Shown here: positions 1 to 12,100 of the stretch, in pieces
How positions within the stretch are numbered: the stretch's first letter is position 1
How the letters are laid out: each line of letters starts with the position of its first letter
Source: Cristatella mucedo
Taxonomy: Eukaryota; Bryozoa; Phylactolaemata; Cristatellidae
DNA: 64,000 bases
Direction of reading: 5' to 3'
Assembly: GCA_009760855.2 (NCBI GenBank)
Contig: WPIO01000005.1
Span: 5,748,001 to 5,812,000 of the forward strand
The notes under the pieces: generated by a model
Told to the model about the DNA's origin: nothing
Databases searched by the model: none
The model's input: only the letters and a program-made list of their open reading frames with translations
Program-made: the position numbers and the translations under genes

Positions 1-88
1 GTCTAGTTCTTCTTTCGCTTTTCAAGATGAATATTTAAGCTAACCCATGTTACATCTGTTAGTTGTCAAACTGAAAAATCGTGCTCAC

Positions 89-199
89 TGTCAGTGCAGT
101 TTGGACCAGCGAAGCCAGAAAAGCAAGAACACATGTACTGATTAACCCCGTCAAAGCAGTAACCGTGGCCGCAAATTCCTGGCAGGCAGTCGTTGATAT
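89..199 (-). CDS. Exon 12: EGF domain 7 (module copy 2, position c)
   Basis: 111 nt, acceptor TTACAG, donor GTGAGC. It begins [15 protein letters not shown] and continues [18 protein letters not shown]. It is nearly identical to exon 9. Its last base is A, where the other EGF exons that feed a DxNEC start end in G, so the following domain cannot open with Asp. The gene continues left of the window. Confidence 0.88.
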
Positions 200-3100
200 C
201 TGTAATCATACCAGAAAGGTCTTCAAAATAAATTTAGTTGTTAATGGCTAACAAAACAAAATAATTCGGTTCCTTCGAGATCCGATACAATCCAATGAAT
301 GACGGTAGGATAGGAAATTGACCTATTTTCTCCAACAATGGTTCGTACAGTAGTACCTATCTGCAAAGAGCTCGAAGACAACTAAGTTATAAGGAAGCAC
401 CCGGTGGCGAAATGACGAACATTAAAATTATTATTACCCTCGTTATCGTATTTTGACCATAGAAAATGGCGGCCAAAAGAGGATGATGGTGGAACCCTCC
501 CCCACTGCATTTCCTGCATAAGGCTTTGTCCGATGTGGCTAGGTCTACGAATTTGAGTCGCCCTCTGCGGTCTCAGTTGCGATGCACAAGAATGCTAGTG
601 CCAAGTTACAACTCTACTGTTTAGCGGAGTGCCTTTGAGGATGTGAGTAGCGATCGTCAGTGACGAATGAGAAACCTGCAACTTTTAGCCAAGTTGCTGT
701 AAATTCCTCCAGGGAAAGTGGGTTATAATATGGTTGAATATATTCAACTCCCTTTCTAACTTAGCGCAAAGGTAAATTGATCACTTTTCATGAGCCGGAA
801 CAAGATACAAGTCCTGCAATGAGTGATCCTTTATTGCCCTCTGAAAATTGTGTTGAGTGGCATTAAAGCTCTTTTGCCACTGTAGAAAGGAGGCTGTTGA
901 ATCAGCTTTTATAACTATTCGCTGGGACGCGGGTCTCAGAAATGTTTTTGCTGCAGCCCGCGTGAGCGAGGAGTGGCGTTCTATGCTAGGAAACGAAAAA
1001 CTAATTTCCTCAAGATAAAGCGCTCACTATTATGTTTTTCTTGTCAGCTCGCTAAATATGTATGTTCGAATTTACTCACGCGAATTACTCGTGTACATTT
1101 GAATTACTCACAATAAATTTACTACTCTTCGAGTTTTCAGAGGTCATTATAAATACGGAATTATGAAGATCTGCTGAACCGTTACGCTGGGTTTATTCAC
1201 AGTCCCATTGAAATGACCTACAATATCACTCGCAACCGCACGTGCTAGCAGAAACTTTGAGTAGTTGCCGCACTCCGAACCTTCGCTTCACGCCGACTTT
1301 TCGCTTCATATCTACGTAGACGTTTTCAAGAAGCCATTCTAACCTTAATTGCGGTTACTGCAAACGTCCTGCAATGTTGGTATTTAGAGACTACTAAAAT
1401 TGAGCGCGTAATCGTTCTATTTGAGATGCTCGTGCCTCAAGGAATTTTCGAGCACTTGACCAAAAACAGAACAAAAATACATCCATGGTTTTGAAGAACA
1501 ATGGTTTGATTTCAAACCTCTTCGTTAAGTAGCCTAGCTACTGAGCGCCTGAAAAGAAAGCGTATATCTTAAATACTGAGCCAATTATGGATCTCGCCAA
1601 ATTTGTATTAACTGGGAAATTTAAACTTGACGACAGAAGTTCCTTTTTAAGACATTGAAAAGTGCAACGTGAAATTGAAAAATATTCTTTGTCTTTACGC
1701 ATCCACAAACTATTCAAGTTGCGCATACGCCATTCGCATCTGTTAGGATTTTCGAAAACATTATTACAACACTCAGCCACCGACAGAAGAAAATTCGCGG
1801 CTAAAAACAGCAGTGTTACAAGCAAATTGTCCAGAACGATTTGCTATAACAAATGCAGGCACATACTGTGAAGGGATATATAGCGAACAACTTCCGCTGA
1901 CATCAAAGTGTCTCTTCCTACCTTCTGAGCAGTCGCGACCCGTATATCCAGCATCGCAGATACAACTAAATGAACCAGGTGAGTTCACGCAAGTTCCACG
2001 AGTACATGGTCTTCGCACGCACTCGTCTATATCTGAGTGACAGAAAGAGGAAGCACACGCTGCACTTTGGGCGCAGCCATGGCTGAAAGCAAGCTTCTCA
2101 GCTTGTGATACGGTAAGGTGAAAACGGCCCTGCGGCCAGTGCGCCGCTCATAGATTGAGGGCGTGGAAGTAATCTTTAAGAAGTAAGAAGTGATCTTTTC
2201 TCTAAAAGCTCTCTCCAAAGCACTAAAGCGCTTATAAAGAGAATAAGTTCTCGGATGGCATAAGACAGATACATTATTATTATTATCATTAATCTATCCC
2301 TTTATGTGAAGAACTTGGACTTACTGGCTAATAAATTAGTCAGCCTTTCCGAGATAGCACTGCTGAAAATGTAATATTCATATATTTTTGTAGTGCAAGT
2401 GAAGAGCGCCGTAATAGAATTTGCCACTCTCGTTGCTAGAGATTCTTGTATTAAGTTTCATAGTTTCTCCAAGGCACGCAAGTGACACAAATGACATTCA
2501 GCGAGTAGGCACAAGATTGCGGCCTTGGAACGTTTGGACTATCACTTCAATGAACTATGCGGTATCCGAGTTATGCTATGCAAGTTAAAATCCATGTTTT
2601 CCTGCAGAGTCTTTGAAACATCTCTTAACCGAGTATGAAATATTATTACAAGCTATTAAGGGTCTCGCTACCACGCGCTGGCTTGGCCCAGTGGTTAAGA
2701 TACTGGCCCGATCAAGGTCAAGATGAATTCTTTTGAAAGCAGATGTTATGGGCTCGAGCCCTCTGGCATATGTGAAGTGCCCCAATAGAAATCATAGTGC
2801 TATCGTAATTATATTTTCTTTAATAATTGAAGCTAATTCTTCAGGCTGCACTGTGGAGTAAATTTAAAAAAGTCAAGCGATTCGCAAAACAATTGACGTT
2901 AGTATTGCGTAGCAAATGTTTTTGGAAGACAAGGTAAGTTTTGCGAAATGTAATTTATAATTATCATTCAAATAATCAAAAACACAGACGCACGAATGTT
3001 CAGACAAAAAGGCGATGGTAAATAAAAATTAGCGTTCGGGAAGATAAATAACGTTCCAAGCAAGGTAATTGTTGCCCTCACAACTCCTCGTGTAATCGCG

Positions 3101-6100
3101 ATTCCGAAATGAACACAAGCCATGATGCTTGAACGCTTATTTATATTTTGAAAACTAGCCTGGCATGTATATAAATGACAGGTGTTTTACTTTGACGTGC
3201 CTAACCACTATTGACAGAAATAGACACCGCGATATCACTAAAAATTCGCAAGAAGCAATTTTAATCAACTTGTATCAATATAATGGAGTAAGACCCGGTC
3301 CAATGGTGGCATTTTTATACTCAAAGGTATAAATAATCAAACTGGAGAACAAAATTTGACTAATATTGTGCTAACCCTAGACTAATATAGGACTGGATTA
3401 TGGTCCGCTGTGTCAACATTAAGCAATGGACCTTGATCAATACAATCACCTCATTAGAAGGACCTCATAGAAACTTGTAATGGCTAGTAAGAACAAATTA
3501 TAGGCGCGATTATATATATACTAACCAGTCTCGCATGTACTTCCGTAAAATCCTGAGTTGCAGATGCATTGGAACCCATTACGTTTGTCAACGCAGCGAC
3601 CGTTGACACAGGGACTGCTGCTGCACTCGTTTATATCTGTGTTATAAAAACAAATTAGCAGTTAGAGTTCAACAAACTAATTAGACTCCATGAATTTCAG
3701 CATGCATTTCTCTTATGACGCTCCCGATGTAAGAGAAGTGTAAATCGAATATGTCAGAATAAATGCTAACGATCAAAATAATATATCTTATTTTTATAAC
3801 GATCATTTCGCGCGATGCTGGCTACAAACGTCGTATATCTACATAAATGATACTTCCAATTTAAATGCAAAAACATTAGCTTTCATCGTAGGAAGCTTTA
3901 GACTCGATTTGTTCTTATCAGCTATTTACTATAGAGTTTTTCCTGTCCAGTCATGGGAGCTTCACCTTAAAAGTCAACACCATGCGTTTATTAGCTCATT
4001 AGGTTAACTTGTAATGAAAGCCATTTATTTTTTGTGGTATAATGCTTATACCTTAAAAATTTCCTTAACGGTCTGGGAGCTAACATCACCCCAATAAGAT
4101 AATAAAAAATTGCTTTTATAAAATGCGGCTCGAGCACGTACTTGGCAATTAAAAAAAGGCCAATGCTTTAAAGTAACCTGATGTTGGACCGTCGTTAGAA
4201 GAGTAGTATCAATTGCTCAATAGGTAAAACGCTGAACCAATAAGCCAGTTGCGGAATCGTTCATAGCTAGAGGCAAGATTCTATAATTTGGCGCTGTGTC
4301 CCGCGGCAGACTGCCTCCGATCTCTCTGTATTCTGGAATTACTTACGGCTGCCTGATTGAATAGTGCGACAGACGAAGACGCAGCAACAGCTAGTAGCAA
4401 GTTGCTACATGCAAGTTCGAATTCTTGTAAGTAGTAGGTTGTGCCTAGGATGCCAAGATGAGCTGACTTAAAAATCACTAGTTTTTTGTCCTTCATAATG
4501 ACTGAGAGGGTAGAAAAATCAATGAGTAAAGTGGTGCCGGTTCGACCGTGTCAAGTCAAATTTTTTACTTCATCTCCTCGCGGCCATTAATTTCTTATCA
4601 ATCAAGTTCTTGAATATCTTGTTATTAAATCGTGACCTCTGGACAGTGGCTGCATTTTTAAAACAATTGAGACTAATTCTATAGTTTTTATCGTGCTAGG
4701 TTGAATGCTATCTTTGGATAAATTCTATAAAAAGTGGTCCACTCGTGAGGACTGACAGCATATCCACTCATAATTACCTCGTGAAAATTCATTTGATTTG
4801 CTGTATCTGCAAGGCTAGCGAAGAATGCTGGATTCGGTAAATTTTGTGTTTTGTTCAAGATTTGTAAAGCAAGAACCTGTGGGCTTCTCCTAGGGGTGAA
4901 TGACTGGCAGAAATAAATCGGCTGGCTAAGCCTTTAAGAAAATGATCACCAAGACACCATTGTAAATTTCACCTCTTTTTAAGGTCATCTCAGCTGGGTC
5001 CGTAGCCTGTAATTTTGTCAACAAAGGACGAGACTTTGGCTTTGCGTGGTTGAAAGATGACTTAGCCAAAAGTGTTGCACCATGCAACTTGTCCTGATTG
5101 CTTAACAAGCGGAAATTTAGCACGAATTTTTTCAGATGCATCCATCCTTACTTGAAACAACTGATCAATAATGTATAAAAGGTTTTACGGAGAAATTTTT
5201 CTTATTTTAGCTAATTTAGATACGTGGAATGAACAGTCGCTACGTACTTATAGTGGCCATAGTGTTCACAATAAATGTTGTTTATGAGCAAAGCGACGGT
5301 CAAAATGATGCTGTGGTTAAGAGCACTTAACTTAGCAGCAAAATGAAAAACAAATTCCTCATTTGGCCGAACTGGCGCGCCAGGCAACAGACAAAATGGC
5401 GCGGCTTAGCTTTCAGATCCACTTACTGTGGTCATTATCATTTGGTCCCGTTTGTTCCACGAAATGCAAAGCGGATTTTTCGAAACGTAATCACGAGGCC
5501 AATGCGTCGCAGGAACGCTCGAGAAAGACTTTAGTCTACACCCGTGACCTACTTGGAATCGGAGAGCTAAAGGAGCGCGTTCGAATAGGTTTCGCTAGCC
5601 GTTTCCCTCAAGCGTACTGTCCCCGTGCCCTCGAGGCAGACCTCAGCTGCGCCAAGGGCGCGCCAATCAAGGAGGACCCATTAGCGCCGACAGAAAGTCT
5701 AGTAACCTCACCCAAGCGAATGCCCCTTCTGCGAAAAAACTCTGAATATGCGAACAGAAGACACGCAGCTCGGAAGAACTCTATGTCTGGCCTACTCACA
5801 AAACAATGGACATACATTACTACTGCAGAAACTGACGCTGCTCGCCAAAGGTGCGCCGCCCGGCAGATGAGCTTCGAGGCATGTCTAAAAAGCGATTCGC
5901 GCGACAATCTAGAGAGCCTAAAGCTGGTCGCCGAACTCACGTGACACGGCTCTGTAAGATCTGTTAGAAAAGATTACTCCTTTGCCCGTACACAAATGCA
6001 GCTATCTTAACGCAGACGATCGCCCTCTATTAGTCAACCCGTTGTGTTGCACCCAAGCACGGTTATGTTGCCCGCCGAAGTGGTTGCAGCGCGATGCGGC

Positions 6101-9100
6101 AGGTTGGCGGTCACCCGGCTGGGCCAAGTCTGCCGTTTTACTTGTGGCAGGAAAACACGTGCAGGTCTCCTTGCGCAATCCGGCACCGAGCGGTCCCTGT
6201 CGCTCGGTGCTCGCATTCCGAAGGAAGAGGGGCTGGCATTACTGGACCCCGCGGCCAGCCACAGAAGCTCGTGAGAAACTGGTGACTCTGGGATTAAGCT
6301 CGCGTATTCTGCGCTCCTGTGTAGTATTCTTTATTCGTATGGTCCCCACCCCACCACTCCCCCCCCCTGGGAGGGCGCCCTCGGCGAGCTGAGACGCGCA
6401 TCCTTCGAGCGTGTGAGTCTCCGTTACGCAGTCACTCATGCCTCTGGCTATCGTGACTGGTATTCCGAGGCAGCGGCGGTCGCCGTCAAAGATTGCTTCG
6501 GACCGCTGCGCTTTCTTTCCGCGCTCATGAATGCTTAGGTCGTCATCATTTCATATTCACGTGTAGCCTCAATGTACCTTGAGCTCCCCAGTAGTACTGC
6601 TTAGGTCACCTGCTATTATTGGCCATTCGATGTTGTTATAGAGTGTTTAATCAAACGGTCAATCCTATGGCGCAAGCTCGGCTATAGCCAAGTACTTGAC
6701 AGATAGTGTGCCTAGGGCGAAGGAGGTCAAGGGGATAATAGCGAACCCCCCAACCCCGCCGTCTTGATTACCGTGTGCGGACGTAAAGCAGGGATATGGT
6801 GGGTAAACTTGCGTATTCAATTCAAAGTGTTCGTGTTACTGATGTCATATCTATCAAATAATTCGGGAGATTGGTGAAGAAAAATGGCTATTAACTTCAA
6901 ATCGTTGTCAAGTGTCTGCTTAAACTAGGATGGTAGTTATAATCTTCAAAAGTCTTACATGCGACTATTCAATATTTCTAGCGTCGTGCTTATGAGTTGC
7001 CAGTGGTTTCGGTAGGGACTTCTTAATTAACTGCGAGGTATCTGACAAAAGCGTAGCACCTATTGTTCATTTCGGGTATGAAACGCCGCGTGCAGGTTCG
7101 ACAAGTGAAGTTCGCAACCTTTTGGAGTTTAATCGAACAACTGAGCAAATAAATTGGTTTGCTTTTGCAATGCCCGTTTGTGGAGCTCTAGAAAATTTAG
7201 AGGGTTGCATCCGGTATTCCCCAGTGAACCTTTTCTTTTTTGTTCCAGCGTGCTTGGCGTGCATGACCTGTACACGATGCAGTGCATATTACTAGCCGTA
7301 GGTCTTACTAACCGTTAGTCATTAATTGTTCACGTTTGCTTATGCCGGCTTGCATAAGTATGATGCTTGCTTTTGCATGCTTGCTATTGTTCATGGCATT
7401 AACCCTTGAGTAGGAATTCTCTTGCAATGAGGTGGTAAAGAGCTTGGATTGCGAGTAAGTTCTCTTTGGGCGCTACACAATTGACCCATTACTATCGTTT
7501 TATTACTATTATTATTATTGTTATTGCTATAACCTCTAAACTCTCACGTACTATTTGAAAACAGAGCCATCACATTCTGCCTGTTCCTTACAGTTTTTTC
7601 TCCATGCACGGGAAATTTGTGTGCACTTATGCTTACGCATTCTGAAATTTGCGCATATTAACAATAAGCAATCGACATGCTTCCGCTCCATCATTTGAAA
7701 AGGGCCTAGAAAGAGATGTGTTCCTTTTAGGTAGCTATTCAGGTGTTATATTCTTCTTCCTCTTACTATTATCGTTATAATTATCTGACGACGTTCATTA
7801 TTTTGACCTTTAAGGTAGCTTCGGCAACAGAAGTGTCTGTCCTAAAGTAAAATTCGCTACCGCAGTTTTTTGCTCGCTCTCGCATGCGCACGCGACAAGA
7901 TTGCTTAAATTTCTCGCACAACTGCACCAAATTCCTAGGTCTCTCGTGCTTTTTCGTACCCCGCCGTTCAGGCGGCCACAGCCGCAGCTGCTATTTGTCT
8001 TGCATTTTTAATTACGGTGCGGCTGAGCCATAAAGCAGATTCATATATCCCGCTCAGCATTCCTGAAAAATATAATTAAGCTGGAAAGAAAGAAGGATGT
8101 TTCGCATTTTCTCCGGAAGTTAAATCGGTGACTTTCTAAATCAGAGGCAGAACTTTCGACCTACGCATTCATTTTGATCAACGTTCAAAAAATTGACTTA
8201 GAGTTTGGCATGCGTACAGCCATAGTCATGTAGATAACCTAGGATTGATTTCTCAAGTCTTCCGCCCAAGGGTAAGGCGATCGTGCTTCACTACCCTGGT
8301 CGCAGTTTCAAGTTCTTCAGTTGGCAATTTTTAGTTGGCCACTACAAGCGGTAGTGATAGCAGTTAAGGCTCTTCTGTCCCTACATAAATGAGGCTGTCA
8401 AATTAGCTAACCTTGAATTTTTTTCATTACTAGATCCTGGCTTCGGACCGACATAATACAAGAATAGTTTGTCTACTTACTGCCCTCGTGGCCGATGGCG
8501 GACTACTCACCGTCAGTGCAGTTGGCGCCAGTGAAGCCAGGAAAGCAGGAGCACATATACTGATTAACGCCGTCCCGGCAAAATCCGTGGCCACAAATAC
8601 CAGGCAGGCAGTCATTTACATCTGCAACGAAATACCCTGCGCGATACAAAGAACCAGCGAGACAAGAGTGTGTGCAAATGTTTCAAGAAAGCGAAATTAA
8701 CTTGTCAGTCCAGTTGATAGTGCGATTGAAGTCAAGTGTACATCTAGAAGAAGGTCTGCCGCTCAGACTGTAAGCCGAGTCGGGTGAGAGCACACACTTG
8801 TGGATGAAATTGATAAACGTCCACATTGGTCAATTAGCAGGCCAGTTGCGCTCAGCGAGGAGTTCAGTGGCGCATCGCGTACAGAAACGGCGGTGAGCCA
8901 GGTCTGTCAGATTATGACTGCACAAATATTACTTGTGGTTCCTGAATTATTACGGCTAGGAACGGGCTATGTCATAGTCTATGGTTTGAAGCTATAAAAT
9001 ACAAATACTTAATTGTATAAAACGCTTCGCATTCTTTTAAGCTCTAACGGTCGGTAATAAATGAACTTCTTCAGCAGATCCTGTTTTAGACTTAACACAG

Positions 9101-12100
9101 TTTTGAATCTCATCATCCGCTGTCTTTTCGTCAATTTAGCATTTCACAATCATTTTCGGATCGGCAGTATGATTCTAGTTACCTTGCGAGCAGTCCACCC
9201 CGGTATATCCTGGTTGGCAAGTACATCTGAAAGAGCCCGGGAAATTAGTACAAAAGCCGCCGCGGAGGCATGGATTCTGAGCACATTCATTGATATCTGA
9301 AAAAAATGGCAGAACAATGTTGAGACACCGCATTTTGAAAAAAAGCTTTAGTTTCGATGGCTTGCAAAGCTATGATAAAATGATATGGCAATAAATTTTA
9401 CCTATACTGCAAGTGGTACCATTGAATCCTTTGTTGCAAAAACACTGGAAGCCGTTCAGCTGGTCGATGCACGTACCACCGTAGGCGCAGGGATTGCTGC
9501 TGCACTCGTTTATGTCTGCATAACGTGCAACGATCGGAAACTTGGGCTTACATTAGCCAATGCAAAGCATCATTCGTCAGAAATAATGCTTCTCTGCCTG
9601 TACCAGCAGAAGTTACAAAACTTTGAAAAAGCACAATTGTGATGCACACAGTATTAGCTATGGGTCATGTTATTATATTTTTTTCTTTGAAGCACCAACT
9701 AAAACACATAAAGAACTCTTCTATTCGTGTACGTACCCAGAAAGAAGCATTCAATTCAAGTCTGCGAATGACGGCGGAGGTTACCACGAGATATTATATC
9801 AATTTAATTTATTATTTATATAAAATGTATAAAATATTCGTGTAGCGCCATAAGAGAACCAAATCTCCATTCAGGCGCTTCACATATGCCACGGGGCTCG
9901 AGCCCAAGACCTCGACTAGACCTTATCCACTAATTTATTACATTATGAATGGTCTTTTTAGTCATTAAATAACATAATGCGAGTAAAAAAAGCCTCTCCT
10001 GTCACAACTTGCTCAAATATTAACGTAAATGAGCACCTAATATTATTAAACCATTACGAATATAATTTAAGCCTACAACTATTGCAACTTCAGATGAAAT
10101 TAGACATGCTTACATGCATTTTAACAATAAAATACATCATTAAACCTGTAGATAAAATCAAGAAAGTGAGCTTTGACATTGCTTACGCATTCAGACCTGA
10201 AAGAAGATACTATATAAGCATGTTGCTATAAATTCCACAAAGAATGTGTATGGAACTCACTTGACTGCTTATGAGTACAACAATTTTAAATTTTGAATCG
10301 CTAGCCAATGAACATACATCCTATCCAGAATATTTAGAGTGCCTAAAATGAGATGTACTTCTCATAGGTTCAAATAAAAATTATATTAGTATTACTAGTA
10401 TTATTAATATAGTCTAAAGTTGCTTGTTTATATTTTTAGTAGGCCAGCTGACATGGCTTAGCTCGGGCTTAGCACGGTCGGTGCTCGAAGAAAGACTTGC
10501 ACGTGGATGAGCAAAGGCCTTTGTGGACCAGGTGGGTTTTTAATTTCCTCGAGTCATGGTATATCGCGACGTCAGTTGTGAGAGAATTCCAGATTTTACG
10601 AGAACTGAAGGTACAATCTCCAAAGGATGTGAGTTTGAATAAGGCATACGTAATAGACTTTAGTAAGAATCATAGGCGCATAGGATTGCCTCGTGGCACG
10701 AAGAACGTGAGGGTAAAAAGAAGGGGTGATAGTCAGGCAACCAGTGGTATATCTTTCAGTAATCCTTTACGAATAAGGCTTGCACTCTCAGGATCGAACG
10801 TTACCCTACGTACACCTACCTCTTACTCGTCACTGGATGAGTGATCACTTCATCAGCTTTTTTCCGACGACTCGGCCTCTTACAGCAGTGAGCCTTACCA
10901 ATGTTGCCGTTAATTTGCACGATTATTCACGAAACTTGGGCTATGCAAGGAGTTAGGAGGCTGTCAAATTTTTGGAAGATCATTGCATTAGTCGGCGATC
11001 TTAAAATCTCCACCGCCAAGGCGGACCGGGTTATTAAGCCTGGAAACTCGAACTATGACTAACGTTTCAGAAAGCGTCGTTAGCTTGCGACACAACAGAA
11101 ATCAGCTAGAGTTTGCTTTAAGCAGATAGTATGCACCAATAATTATTGGTGCATACTATCTGCATCAGCATGAGTAATGTTGCCTGCGCTGAGAGGATCC
11201 AATTCGGATTAGTGTTGGCCTTCAATTGGCTACTGATTTGCAAGAGTTAGTTGAGCTTAGGTGTGACTTAGATGGTGCTCATTGAGTTTTTTTAGTGAGA
11301 AAAGCTGCAACTACTTATTGCTTTGAAAATGAGCAGGCATGGTAAGCAAATTGCGCTGGTAAGAATTACTCCTCCGAACGAAGGCTGCTTCAGCTTTGAC
11401 ACGAACGTTAATCTACTAGTGAAACTACATGCGAATTGTCACATATAACTGGAACAGGACGCATCACCATAGTGCTTACCACTAAAATTCTGAAATGATC
11501 CCAGCCTTTGAGCTTTCTATAGTACAATTTGCATTGAAAATATTATCATTTCCGAACGTCGTTAGTAAGTCTGTCTTGTTCTCCTTATTTTCGAAAGTTC
11601 GGCATTCGTAGCAGGACTGAAACTAGTACTCTCAGCAGGAGTAACACCTTCGAGACCTCGCGCATGCCCATATTTAAACAATCACAACATGCAGAGGTCT
11701 TCTACTGAATTTTGCTTACCTATATTGCACTGTGTGCCTGTATATCCTGCGACACATACGCAACGATATCTTTGATTTTCAGTTAAGCACCGACCGTAAA
11801 CGCATGGGTTACTGGCACATGCATTAAAGACTACAAGAAACAAAAATATTTTTTCTCGTCAAGTTTTCTCCTCCTTGAAAGTCCTATATGCAGTTCTACT
11901 AAGTCTTATTTCCATCTAGGCAGATATTTAGTCTAAAATCAACAGCACGGGTCGTAATTCAACAAATCATGCCAAAGTATAAACGCAGTCTTTAAACTTG
12001 TTTGTATTTCGCCATCATTTTAAGTAAGTTGATTTGTGTGACTTCTTCTACCGGAAATTTGAAAATAGGCTGTGAAGTTTATTTTGCGTGAGCATCTAAG

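Larger units (their letters stand above)
3637..8510 (-). other. 4.9-kb intron between the two EGF modules
   Basis: The middle part (about 5340-6540) is clearly GC-richer than its surroundings and carries the plus-strand open frame at 5363-5944. A SINE A tail lies at 8325-8412. The rest is unrecognised AT-rich sequence. Confidence 0.65.
9516..11719 (-). other. Intron between EGF exons at 11720 and 9515
   Basis: 2.2 kb holding a SINE B (9838-9950), a short LINE A-like fragment (about 10495-10680) and the 42-bp palindrome at 11122-11163. The rest is unrecognised. Confidence 0.7.

Noticed and set aside
1773-2018. EGF open frame extending to 1773
   Set aside because: Only 2032-1922 is exon; the rest runs past a clear GTAGGA donor into intron.
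5523-5600. eIF4E-binding motif in the 193-residue frame
   Set aside because: YTRDLLGI lacks a hydrophobic residue at the last motif position, and nothing else in the frame supports a 4E-T relation.
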